The notes beneath the pieces were generated by a model. The model had not been told where the DNA came from. It saw only the letters and a program-made list of their open reading frames with translations, and did not search any database. Source: Blastocatellia bacterium (GTDB taxonomy: Bacteria > Acidobacteriota > Blastocatellia > Pyrinomonadales > Pyrinomonadaceae). From it: a stretch of 36,698 bases of DNA. The stretch spans positions 1 to 36,698 of the forward strand of contig JACCVY010000269.1 of the NCBI GenBank assembly GCA_013697915.1. Reading direction: 5' to 3'. The translations under genes were made by a program, and so were the position numbers. Within the stretch, counting starts at the first letter, position 1; every line of letters starts with the position of its first letter. Positions 7,311 through 13,164 of this stretch are shown here, one piece after another.

Positions 7311-7469
7311 TTACGTCTTGCGACCAAATCCCGATTCCTTTATTGTATATAGTTCCCTAATAGTACCGTCTGAACCCTTCTCAAAAAACGTCTCTCCTTC
7401 TTGACCACGAGACTTACCCTCGGCCGTGACTATCCAGACTCTCTTAAACTTTCTTGCCTTGTTACTCAT
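7311..7469 (-). CDS. 52-residue basic protein
   Basis: ATG at 7469 with a near-perfect Shine-Dalgarno (AAGGAGG, 6 nt spacing), the strongest in the operon. The product is basic (KARKFKRVW start, FGRKT end) with a likely short beta-sheet core (VWIVTAEGKS). No family recognised. Probably a small DNA- or protein-binding factor. Confidence 0.65.
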   Translation of the reverse strand: MSNKARKFKRVWIVTAEGKSRGQEGETFFEKGSDGTIRELYTIKESGFGRKT

Positions 7470-7500
7470 TACTTACCTCCTTTTAATCCTTTTATACTTT

Positions 7501-7623
7501 TCATATATCTTTATCTGTTAATGGTTTGTCTAGGGAGGAGAGGGCTATATCACTTTCTACTTCGTTGCCCCATACATCCCAGCCTTCTGTTTTTTTAATT
7601 GTCTGTGTAAATGTCTTCATCAT
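7501..7623 (-). CDS. 40-residue acidic hypothetical peptide
   Basis: ATG at 7623 overlaps the stop of the preceding gene (ATGA; a second ATG follows at once). Sequence includes TIKKTEGWDVWGN and an acidic helical end. No recognisable domain. Coupling to its neighbour and a shared operon are the only support. Confidence 0.5.
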   Translation of the reverse strand: MMKTFTQTIKKTEGWDVWGNEVESDIALSSLDKPLTDKDI

Positions 7624-7751
7624 ACGTTTCTCGTAAACTTACACTTAACACACTGCTCCTTCGGCCAACCGTAGACCTCTTCCATCTCACCGCCACACTT
7701 AGGGCAAGGGTTGTTAAACATCCTCTTGATCCATTCTATTATCTTTTTCAT
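7620..7751 (-). CDS. 43-residue zinc-ribbon protein
   Basis: ATG at 7751 overlaps the stop of the DUF4116 gene (ATGA) and follows a strong GGAGG. Two Cys-x2-Cys pairs (CPKCGG and CVKC) about 20 residues apart make a compact rubredoxin-type zinc ribbon, preceded by a basic amphipathic start (KKIIEWIKRMF). Likely a small regulatory or nucleic-acid-binding protein. Not recognised as a named family. Confidence 0.65.
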   Translation of the reverse strand: MKKIIEWIKRMFNNPCPKCGGEMEEVYGWPKEQCVKCKFTRNV

Positions 7752-8074
7752 TTCTCCTCCACTAGCTTGTATCTCTTTCCATTTAATTCTATGATTTCGT
7801 CCTCTGTGAACATGTTTGAGTTTACAAATCGTAAGACACCACCGTCCTGCCTAACTGCTTCTAAGCAGATCTCATAGGTTTGTTCTCTTACGTATTGTAA
7901 GGCATAGCCGTTCTGCCTAACTGCCCCTAAGCAGATCTCAGGGGTTTGCTCTCTTACAAATTGTAAGGCATAGCCGTTCTGCTTAACTGCCTCTAGTGCC
8001 TCTTTTCCAGATAGATTACATTTTGTATCTAGTGCATCGTATTCTCTTTTATAATCTTGTAGGTTCTTATTCAT
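7748..8074 (-). CDS. DUF4116-repeat protein
   Basis: 108 aa. Three consecutive about 24-residue repeats of the DUF4116 type (EAVKQNGYALQFVREQTPE, then two more with AVRQNG/AVRQDG) occupy residues about 28-92, followed by a short C-terminal segment (IIELNGKRYKLVEE). DUF4116 repeats are known in bacteria, large DNA viruses and phages but have no assigned function; they are thought to be protein-interaction repeats. Start TAATG overlaps the HTH gene stop, with GGAG upstream. At the DNA level the repeats include near-identical stretches, suggesting recent internal duplication. Confidence 0.75.
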   Translation of the reverse strand: MNKNLQDYKREYDALDTKCNLSGKEALEAVKQNGYALQFVREQTPEICLGAVRQNGYALQYVREQTYEICLEAVRQDGGVLRFVNSNMFTEDEIIELNGKRYKLVEEK

Positions 8075-8292
8075 TATTTATTCTCCTCCATTTTCTTTTT
8101 AAGTCTATCCTTGTATTTAACCGTCAGCGGTTGGTTATTCCTGCGTAACATAGCCTCCTCCCACTTCTCGCCGGTGTTCAGACGGTATCTGGCTGTCGTG
8201 TAGTTAACACCAGTCTTTTCAGCGATCTCTAGCAGAGTTAAGCCTTTGTCTCTTAGGCGCAGGACTTCCATGATGTGATTGAATGTGTTCAT
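8074..8292 (-). CDS. Small helix-turn-helix DNA-binding protein
   Basis: 72 aa. Residues about 5-40 form an HTH: RDKGLTLLEIAEKTGV, then NYTTARYRLNTG as recognition helix; the C-terminus is basic (KYKDRLKKKMEE). The fold resembles resolvase/MarR-like phage HTH proteins. It overlaps the nuclease gene stop (ATGA). As the only recognisable HTH regulator in the genome it could act on the early promoter at 9792-9819; this is inference. Confidence 0.7.
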   Translation of the reverse strand: MNTFNHIMEVLRLRDKGLTLLEIAEKTGVNYTTARYRLNTGEKWEEAMLRRNNQPLTVKYKDRLKKKMEENK

Positions 8293-8864
8293 TTGCCTGT
8301 TTTCCAGTTATAGATTTTCTTCGCTGCTAGGAACACTTCGAACAGCCCTTCAGTTTCGGCGTGTAGCAACTCCCAGCCGTTAGTATCTTTGTCGAGGTGC
8401 AGGATAAAACAGCGCTCAACTTCCGGTAAACACTCTCGATAGGCAGCCACCTGGACGTAAAAATCAGGGTAAACCCCAGATGAAGTCTTAAAGTCGACTA
8501 GGCAGGTTTTACCGTCAACCTTGGCGATAGCATCAATCGTTCCGCCGTAGCGATGTTCTTTATTGATCAGCACCTTTTCAAACTCCAGCCACTCCCAACC
8601 ATCAGTAACAGACTTAAAGTTTTCCAGTATCGTCTTGAACTGGTCGGTATGAGTGAGTTTCTGACCCTTAGCGTCTTGCTCAAGCATACTGTGAACTGCC
8701 GAACCGAACTCTCCAGCAGACTCGAGTATCTGCTCACACTTCTCTGTACCGTGCTTGCCGTACCAGTACATTAGCTCTGGTTTAGCGATAGCAGCTCCCA
8801 GGATAGTAGTTACGGAAGGAACCGGCTCACCGTCGATCAAGTATTTATTCGTCTTCTTTGCCAT
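8289..8864 (-). CDS. RecB/Cas4-like PD-(D/E)XK exonuclease
   Basis: 191 aa. Motifs fit the PD-(D/E)XK superfamily: EFGSAVHSMLEQ (helix with His), a strand GGTIDAIAKVDG with the metal-binding Asp, then CLVDFKTSSG giving D-x-K, and YVQVAAYREC as the QxxxY-type helix. Such phage nucleases trim double-stranded ends during recombination and replication, often paired with a single-strand-binding protein, which is the adjacent gene. Overlaps that gene by 20 bp. No Cys cluster of true Cas4 is seen, so a RecB-like phage exonuclease is preferred. Confidence 0.8.
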   Translation of the reverse strand: MAKKTNKYLIDGEPVPSVTTILGAAIAKPELMYWYGKHGTEKCEQILESAGEFGSAVHSMLEQDAKGQKLTHTDQFKTILENFKSVTDGWEWLEFEKVLINKEHRYGGTIDAIAKVDGKTCLVDFKTSSGVYPDFYVQVAAYRECLPEVERCFILHLDKDTNGWELLHAETEGLFEVFLAAKKIYNWKTGK

Positions 8865-9357
8865 TTAAGTAATTTTCCAATCCTTCTAGGTCGTCATGCT
8901 CCTTCGGTGCGGTGTCTACGTTAACCGCAGCGGGCTTTTTGCTCTCTGTGACGACAGTTATCTCGCCTTTGCTATATTTGGCGAAGTAAGTGGCAACTTC
9001 GATAACTTCCTTACCGCTTATAAACTTTATAGCTTCTTCTTGAGTCATGTAAGCTGCCTTACCTAGTACATAGTTTACGGCGTTGGTCAGAGAGTTCTGG
9101 CGAATAATAGCAGCTTGAGTCTCAGGGTTGTCTTGACGGCCACCTGAACCGCTGAAAGCAGGCTTAACAACCTCGAACTTCAGCCCGTACTCGGTATCTT
9201 TCCATTCACCCTCAAGCGACTGACCAACCTCGAACTTGCCAAACATGTCTTTATAAAGCTTGTCGTCTTCACCCTGGAAGGTCGTAACCGTGTAAGCCTT
9301 ACCAGCCTTACTTGTTTTCTGTTGGGTCTCTAGGATTTGTTTGACTATTACTTGCAT
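8845..9357 (-). CDS. Single-stranded-DNA-binding-like (OB-fold) protein
   Basis: 170 aa from ATG 9357, chosen over upstream codons because it overlaps the previous stop as TAATG and follows GAGAGG. The N-terminal about 60 residues look like an OB-fold (VKQILETQQKTSKAGKAY, then VTTFQGEDDKLYKDMFG). A flexible Gly/Ser stretch, a helical part with RQNSLTNAVNYV, and a very acidic tip (DDLEGLENYLNGKEDE) follow, the last recalling SSB partner-binding tails. It likely coats ssDNA for the next gene's nuclease. Family assignment rests on pattern only. Confidence 0.6.
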   Translation of the reverse strand: MQVIVKQILETQQKTSKAGKAYTVTTFQGEDDKLYKDMFGKFEVGQSLEGEWKDTEYGLKFEVVKPAFSGSGGRQDNPETQAAIIRQNSLTNAVNYVLGKAAYMTQEEAIKFISGKEVIEVATYFAKYSKGEITVVTESKKPAAVNVDTAPKEHDDLEGLENYLNGKEDE

Positions 9358-9560
9358 TAACAGAACCTCTCTGCGCATAAGGTCGGTAACTGAGCATGAT
9401 TGTACCAAGCGACGAACCCGATCAGTAAGACAAGACCCAAAATCGATAGTAGGAATTTGACTAGATACCGTTTAGCTTGATTGCCTTCTGGCTCTAACCC
9501 AAGCGCCATTCTATTCAGAGGGCGTATCTTTTTTAGATATTTTCTAGTTAAGTCGTTCAT
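9357..9560 (-). CDS. Small single-pass membrane protein
   Basis: 67 aa from ATG 9560, which overlaps the previous stop (ATGA); a GTG at 9569 is the alternative. A basic N-terminal half (RKYLKKIRPLNR) precedes one membrane helix (FLLSILGLVLLIGFVAW), so the N-terminus probably faces the cytoplasm. Family unknown. Its place in the early leftward operon suggests an early host-membrane effector. Confidence 0.55.
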   Translation of the reverse strand: MNDLTRKYLKKIRPLNRMALGLEPEGNQAKRYLVKFLLSILGLVLLIGFVAWYNHAQLPTLCAERFC

Positions 9561-9754
9561 TGTTGACACTGGCAGACTTCTTTATTAAAGTCGTCTTCTC
9601 CGTTAGGCTGGTGATAAACTCCCGTTCCCTGACAGAGACAACACTGAGTAGCCCTAAGTATGTTCGCCCGGACTTTCCACCATTCATCAGGCTTATCCAT
9701 TATCTCTTGCGTCTCTGCTGCTAACTTCGCTATTTCTTTTACTATCTTATCCAT
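9557..9754 (-). CDS. Zinc-finger protein, first gene of the leftward operon
   Basis: 65 aa. N-terminal amphipathic helix (KEIAKLAAETQEIMDK), then CCLCQGTG and a terminal CQC, matching half of a DnaJ-type CxxCxGxG zinc finger. ATG at 9754 has GAAAGGGG upstream and lies just downstream of the strong promoter at 9792-9819, so it should be the first protein made from this operon. Function unknown. Confidence 0.65.
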   Translation of the reverse strand: MDKIVKEIAKLAAETQEIMDKPDEWWKVRANILRATQCCLCQGTGVYHQPNGEDDFNKEVCQCQQ

Positions 9755-9791
9755 GTTTCCCCTTTCTTAATTATACTTCTTTATATAGGTA

Positions 9792-9819
9792 GTATTACAA
9801 ATATAATTGAAGTTGTCAA
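9792..9819 (-). promoter_or_regulatory. Strong sigma-70 promoter of the leftward early operon
   Basis: On the minus strand: TTGACA (9814-9819), 16-bp spacer, TAATAC (9792-9797). Transcription starts near 9785, about 30 nt before the ATG at 9754. The -35 overlaps an 11-base sequence (AAGGGGTAACA on the plus strand, 9818-9828) that recurs at 10093-10103 and may be an operator. Confidence 0.75.
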
Positions 9820-10103
9820 GGGGTAACAAACAATCAACCTTGTAAACTTAGCACCCTAACTACTTTTTTTATTGCACGCAGAACCTTAATGGTGATTCTC
9901 TCCAACGACATAAGAATTAGTGATGCTACCTGGTAAAAGTAGCTGAGACTAGATATCTGAAAGTCTTTTTTAAGACTGTCTGGAAGCCAAACGTACAAGG
10001 ATGTGAATAGAGTCTCCCTCTCTCCTTTACGCTCCAGAATTACCACTAAAGTCGGTTCTGTTTCTCGGAGCCTGGACAATGATTAAAGCTAAAAGGGGTA
10101 ACA
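9818..10103. repeat. Two direct copies of AAGGGGTAACA
   Basis: Copies at 9818-9828 and 10093-10103 in the same orientation. The first overlaps the early -35 box; the second lies next to a TTGACC box on the minus strand. Candidate operator pair. Confidence 0.4.
9834..10079 (-). CDS. Doubtful hypothetical ORF upstream of the early promoter
   Basis: 81 codons opening with TTG; no Shine-Dalgarno. Composition is Leu/Ile-rich and amphipathic (VASLILMSLERITIKVLRAIKK). It lies on the upstream side of the early promoter and fills part of an otherwise geneless 600-bp stretch. It may be a small protein or chance. Confidence 0.25.
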   Translation of the reverse strand: MSRLRETEPTLVVILERKGERETLFTSLYVWLPDSLKKDFQISSLSYFYQVASLILMSLERITIKVLRAIKKVVRVLSLQG

Positions 10104-10221
10104 CCAGGTCAACGAACAATTAGTCCTAATCACCATCCAGGTCGAGGTCTTAGTGGCCAGCAGGGCTTTTTATCAAGAATGCCCTAAAACTTGCTCTTAT
10201 GTTTATTTAGGTACGCATAGG

Positions 10222-10313
10222 TACGCAAAAAGCCCCGCCTTACGACGGGGTTCTTGCAGTATGTATATCAGTAACCAAAGCCCGGTGTTTAAAGCCGAAC
10301 CTAGTATCGTTTT
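10222..10313 (-). ncRNA. Possible leftward noncoding transcript
   Basis: A minus-strand extended -10 (TG-C-TATTAG, 10320-10328) predicts a start near 10313. About 80 bases later comes a strong terminator. No ATG, GTG or TTG start lies between. The unit could be a small RNA, or the promoter match may be chance. Confidence 0.3.
10227..10252 (-). terminator. Leftward terminator in the control region
   Basis: On the minus strand: CCCCG/CGGGG stem with GTAAG-type loop followed by CTTTTT. Confidence 0.7.
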
Positions 10314-10370
10314 TAGATACTAATAGCATACTAACTAGACTTTCCACCTTCTTGCTAGGAATGTCAATAG

Positions 10371-10402
10371 AAACAAAACGCCCCAGGACGGAAGCCCAGG
10401 GC
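10371..10402 (-). terminator. Leftward terminator after the 36-aa gene
   Basis: On the minus strand a 9-bp stem with two G-T pairs (CGCCCTGGG with CCTGGGGCG) is followed by TTTTGTTT. It ends transcription from the gene at 10455-10565. Confidence 0.7.
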
Positions 10403-10454
10403 GAATTGCGATTACTACGCTATTGGGAAGGAAGTAATTCTCACTAAGTATACA

Positions 10455-10565
10455 CTAAACGGGTGTAACTGGTGTCTCTGCGGCTTTAGCTACTTCTTTA
10501 TCTAAACGCTCAGGGTTACTCTCGCGCTTTTCTTCCTCTGTCATGTCTTTCCATTCCTTATCCAT
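10455..10565 (-). CDS. 36-residue acidic peptide, monocistronic leftward
   Basis: ATG at 10565 with a strong Shine-Dalgarno (AAAGGAG, 6 nt). The product is highly charged and helical (DKEWKDMTEEEKRES, then NPERLDKEVAKAAE) with a TPVTPV tail. A good ribosome site, its own terminator (10371-10402) and a TATAAA box upstream support a real transcription unit. It is divergent from the rightward packaging operon. Function unknown; a small regulator or host-takeover peptide is possible. Confidence 0.6.
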   Translation of the reverse strand: MDKEWKDMTEEEKRESNPERLDKEVAKAAETPVTPV

Positions 10566-10639
10566 ATTGTCTCCTTTCTTTATACTTACGACTTCAGACT
10601 CAACCTTAACAAGTTACATAATTAAGTCTTTAGGTGATG

Positions 10640-10648
10640 TGTTAGAAT
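10640..10648 (+). promoter_or_regulatory. Extended -10 promoter heading the rightward packaging operon (leaderless)
   Basis: TG-T-TAGAAT; seven bases further is exactly the A of the ATG at 10655, predicting leaderless mRNA. Confidence 0.6.
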
Positions 10649-10654
10649 AGGGAT

Positions 10655-10993
10655 ATGAAAAGTAAGATACTTGTAGTTTTGCTAGGACTAGCGACAGTAG
10701 TTTTCTTTCTTGACTGGTACTCGACGATCATTCAGCGAAACTATCTCCTAGAGGAGAACCCTGTCATGCGCTCTATTTGGAGTCACGGCGACTGGGCTTT
10801 TACTTTAGCCTCTATTCTCGCTCTAGGGCTGTTTTTAGGACTTATCTGGCTTGCTCGTCTAGTAACTAATAACGTCCTAGCAGGTATTTTAGCTACCACA
10901 ATGACGACGTTTCTAGGCTTTAAGTTCTTAATCGCACTAGCTAACTTAGGTAACGTACAGGCGTACAACCTGACGGCCTGGTTTCAGTTCTGA
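10655..10993 (+). CDS. Multi-pass membrane protein, DUF5658-like
   Basis: 112 aa with three or four membrane helices: about residues 5-20, 45-68 and 76-97. The pattern LDWYSTIIQRNYLLEENPVM is characteristic of small membrane proteins of the DUF5658 type (Asp-x3-Thr ... Glu-x-NP). Function unknown. It is the first gene after the leaderless promoter and overlaps the next gene by TGATG, so it is co-transcribed with the terminase genes. Its role in packaging, if any, is unclear; an early membrane or superinfection function is possible. Confidence 0.75.
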   Translation: MKSKILVVLLGLATVVFFLDWYSTIIQRNYLLEENPVMRSIWSHGDWAFTLASILALGLFLGLIWLARLVTNNVLAGILATTMTTFLGFKFLIALANLGNVQAYNLTAWFQF

Positions 10994-11148
10994 TGAAGTG
11001 CCAGGCTGCTATTGCTATGAAAACTAACGACAACCCAAAGATTGTTCCAACGGAGAATGGTGCTGAAGTCACCTTCGATCTTTATGGGGTGTCTTTGGAC
11101 GAACTAATGAAACTAACAGGAAAGGAATTAAGTTTAGATGTCAGATAA
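10993..11148 (+). CDS. 51-residue hypothetical protein between membrane protein and small terminase
   Basis: ATG at 10993 overlaps the previous stop (TGATG) and the gene overlaps the small terminase start by 11 bp. Product: NPKIVPTENGAEVTFDLYGV followed by an amphipathic helix (LDELMKLTGKEL). No family recognised. Tight coupling on both sides makes it very likely translated. Confidence 0.65.
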   Translation: MKCQAAIAMKTNDNPKIVPTENGAEVTFDLYGVSLDELMKLTGKELSLDVR

Positions 11149-11512
11149 GACGAAACCAACGATTGAAGAACTTAAGGCTAAGTACCTTGATTACTATGCT
11201 GCTTTACCTATCCAGAAATTAGCCGCCGGTTATATTGGCAGGAACGAGGATACGATTATTGTCTGGAAGAAAGCTGATAAAAAGTTTGCGGATTCAGTGC
11301 TCGAGAAAGAATCCGAGTGGGCTCGGTCCAACGCCGCCAGGGTAAAAAGCCGTGAGTGGTTACTTGAAAGGGTGATGAAGAATCACTTCTCGCCACGAAC
11401 TGAAATAACTGGCCCTGATGGTGAACGGATAATCCCTATCTACGGAGGTAATAGTGCAATTCAAGGACACGACAGCGACACGAAAGATCTTCCAGCTAAA
11501 GAAACGGATTAG
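11138..11512 (+). CDS. terS: Terminase small subunit
   Basis: 124 aa. The N-terminal HTH-like region (YYAALPIQKLAAGYIGRNED, then IIVWKKADKKFADSV) resembles the DNA-binding domain of small terminases; a helical oligomerisation segment (SNAARVKSREWLLERVMKNH) follows, then SPRTEITGPDG, seen in many small terminases, and a polar tail. It should recognise the packaging site and regulate the large subunit. It overlaps the large terminase gene by 59 bp, a normal arrangement. Confidence 0.8.
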   Translation: MSDKTKPTIEELKAKYLDYYAALPIQKLAAGYIGRNEDTIIVWKKADKKFADSVLEKESEWARSNAARVKSREWLLERVMKNHFSPRTEITGPDGERIIPIYGGNSAIQGHDSDTKDLPAKETD

Positions 11513-12671
11513 AGCCGTCAGTGGCGGTACTTCTGCTTCTAAGACAATCTCTATTCTAATTTGGTGTATCGACTATGCTCAGACCGTTAAGGGTGAGCTA
11601 ATTAGTGTCGTCTCAGAATCCTACCCCCACCTGGAGGATGGCGCAATGCGAGACTTTATGAACATTATGAAATCACAGGGTTACTGGCGTGATGCTAATT
11701 GGCATAGTACTAAGCATGAATATACGTTCGGCACAGGAACGGTGATTGAGTTTGTTAGTGTCGATACCTACGGGAAAGCACATGGTCCACGGCGTGATGT
11801 TTTGTTTGTGAATGAAGCCAACAACCTGTCTTACAATATTGTTGATCAGTTAATCACTCGAACTCGGAAGATTGTTTGGTTAGATTGGAACCCGTCAGAG
11901 GAGTTTTGGTTTTACACTGAGATGTTACCGAACCGGACTGACGTCGACTTTATAACTCTGACGTATTTGGATAACGAAGCGCTGGATACGGTTACTGTCT
12001 CTGAGATTGAAAGCCACAGGAACAATAAGAACTGGTGGACAGTCTACGGATTGGGACAACTGGGTGCAGTAGAGGGACGCATCTACAAAGACTGGGCGAT
12101 CATCGATGAGATACCCCACGAGGCGCGTCTAGAACGCCGTGGGTTGGACTTCGGCTACTCTCATGATTCCGCGGCTCTCGTAGATATATATTATTACAAC
12201 GGCGGTTATGTTTGGGATCAAAGGTTATACCAGCTTGGAATGTTTAACAGACAGTTGGCCGATTTTATAAAGAACTTAGACTTACCCCAGACACTTATTA
12301 AGGCCGATAGTGCGGAACCGAAAGCGATCGATGAGATACGCTCATTTGGTATCAACATACAACCTGTTGAGAAGGGTGCCGACTCGGTTAAGAATGGGAT
12401 TAGTTATATTCAAGCTCAGAGGATATCCGTCACTAAGTCGAGCGTTGATCTTATTAGAGAGTACCGTGGCTATATGTGGAAGACTGATCGAGATGGACGG
12501 ATCCTACCTATCCCCGAGGACGGTAAGGACGACTGTTTAGATGCTGGTCGCTATGGGATGGAGAAGCTGATGGCTCCCCCAGTACGTCGCAAGATCGTCG
12601 GCTACACGGGTGGCGACCCTACCACAGGCTTCGGTAGGCGTCCCGTCTACGATGACCCCTTACTCCCTTGA
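11454..12671 (+). CDS. terL: Terminase large subunit (Terminase_3 family)
   Basis: 405 aa. ATPase: Walker A SGGTSASKT (23-31), Walker B DVLFVNE (115-121), coupling motif LDWNP (143-147). Nuclease: DFGYSHD (232-238), Asp in KADSAEP (about 285) and KDDCLDAGRY (about 360) are the RNaseH-like metal ligands. It cuts concatemeric DNA and pumps it into the prohead through the portal. Start GTG 11454 is chosen for the GGAGG 6 nt upstream; it lies within the small subunit gene. Length and motifs are complete. Confidence 0.95.
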   Translation: MQFKDTTATRKIFQLKKRIRAVSGGTSASKTISILIWCIDYAQTVKGELISVVSESYPHLEDGAMRDFMNIMKSQGYWRDANWHSTKHEYTFGTGTVIEFVSVDTYGKAHGPRRDVLFVNEANNLSYNIVDQLITRTRKIVWLDWNPSEEFWFYTEMLPNRTDVDFITLTYLDNEALDTVTVSEIESHRNNKNWWTVYGLGQLGAVEGRIYKDWAIIDEIPHEARLERRGLDFGYSHDSAALVDIYYYNGGYVWDQRLYQLGMFNRQLADFIKNLDLPQTLIKADSAEPKAIDEIRSFGINIQPVEKGADSVKNGISYIQAQRISVTKSSVDLIREYRGYMWKTDRDGRILPIPEDGKDDCLDAGRYGMEKLMAPPVRRKIVGYTGGDPTTGFGRRPVYDDPLLP

Positions 12672-12673
12672 TA

Positions 12674-12682
12674 TGCTAAACT
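12674..12682 (+). promoter_or_regulatory. Extended -10 promoter of the sigma-like gene (leaderless)
   Basis: TATGC then TAAACT (12677-12682) with the TGn extension; seven bases on is the A of ATG 12689. Same TATGCTAnACT shape as the promoter at 16969. Confidence 0.6.
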
Positions 12683-12688
12683 GAAATA

Positions 12689-13144
12689 ATGAAGCCGCGT
12701 CTTTATGACCCTGATAATCCAATCAAATGGCGTGAACTAGACTTTGAAGAGCTACTAAAGCTAATTGACGGACGGATAGGCTATCACGTTCATAAGGAGC
12801 ACAAGCCTATTGGCTATATGACCGGTATCCCAGGACTTCTAGTTGAGGACTTACGTCAAGAACTGACGTATGCCGTTTGGCTCAAAGTTGTTAAAAAAGA
12901 CAAGGTTCCGCCTGATATTGTTCACTTTGATTTCAGGTTTCTAAAGTACGTTGACATTATTTTACGTCGTACTTTGATCGACCTCTATCGAGCCAGGACT
13001 TTCGTCGATAAATCCGAGTGGGAGCCTGACCCGAAGAACCCTCAAGTAACACGACCTAAACGTAAATACAGAGACCAACTTAATCACGCTCTCAGGCTAC
13101 CAGAAGAGGCTGAAGAGTTTGACGAGATGCCCCAACACTACTAG
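12689..13144 (+). CDS. Putative minimal sigma-70-like factor (region 2 only)
   Basis: 151 aa. Residues about 50-66 (GLLVEDLRQELTYAVWL) and 80-101 (FDFRFLKYVDIILRRTLIDL, then YR) follow the pattern of sigma region 2 (DLxQE, core-binding helix; then F-x-tY-x-Arg-Arg-xx-IDxxR for -10 contact). No region 4 follows; the C-terminus is basic then acidic (EEAEEFDEM). It may redirect host RNA polymerase to late phage promoters. It has its own leaderless promoter and sits right before the portal, whose start carries a CGTCTTTTA element. The homology is read by eye and could be a different small helical DNA-binding protein. Confidence 0.5.
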   Translation: MKPRLYDPDNPIKWRELDFEELLKLIDGRIGYHVHKEHKPIGYMTGIPGLLVEDLRQELTYAVWLKVVKKDKVPPDIVHFDFRFLKYVDIILRRTLIDLYRARTFVDKSEWEPDPKNPQVTRPKRKYRDQLNHALRLPEEAEEFDEMPQHY

Positions 13145-13150
13145 GCTAGC

Positions 13151-13159
13151 CGTCTTTTA
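13151..13159 (+). promoter_or_regulatory. CGTCTTTTA late-gene element, copy 2 (portal)
   Basis: Exact copy, 14 nt before the portal ATG at 13165; no Shine-Dalgarno. Confidence 0.6.
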
Positions 13160-13164
13160 CTAAA

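Larger units (their letters stand above)
10080..10454. other. Geneless control region
   Basis: No convincing gene on either strand. It holds the second AAGGGGTAACA copy, a tandem pair of GGTACGCA (about 10209-10226), two leftward terminators, a palindrome AGTATC/GATACT at 10303-10321, and a TATGCTATTAG extended -10 reading leftward. It is a candidate for the replication origin, but no clear iteron array is seen. Confidence 0.5.

Noticed and set aside
7401..7877. Two plus-strand frames of 65 and 88 codons
   Set aside because: They oppose the tightly coupled early operon genes and lack ribosome sites; the minus-strand genes explain the region.
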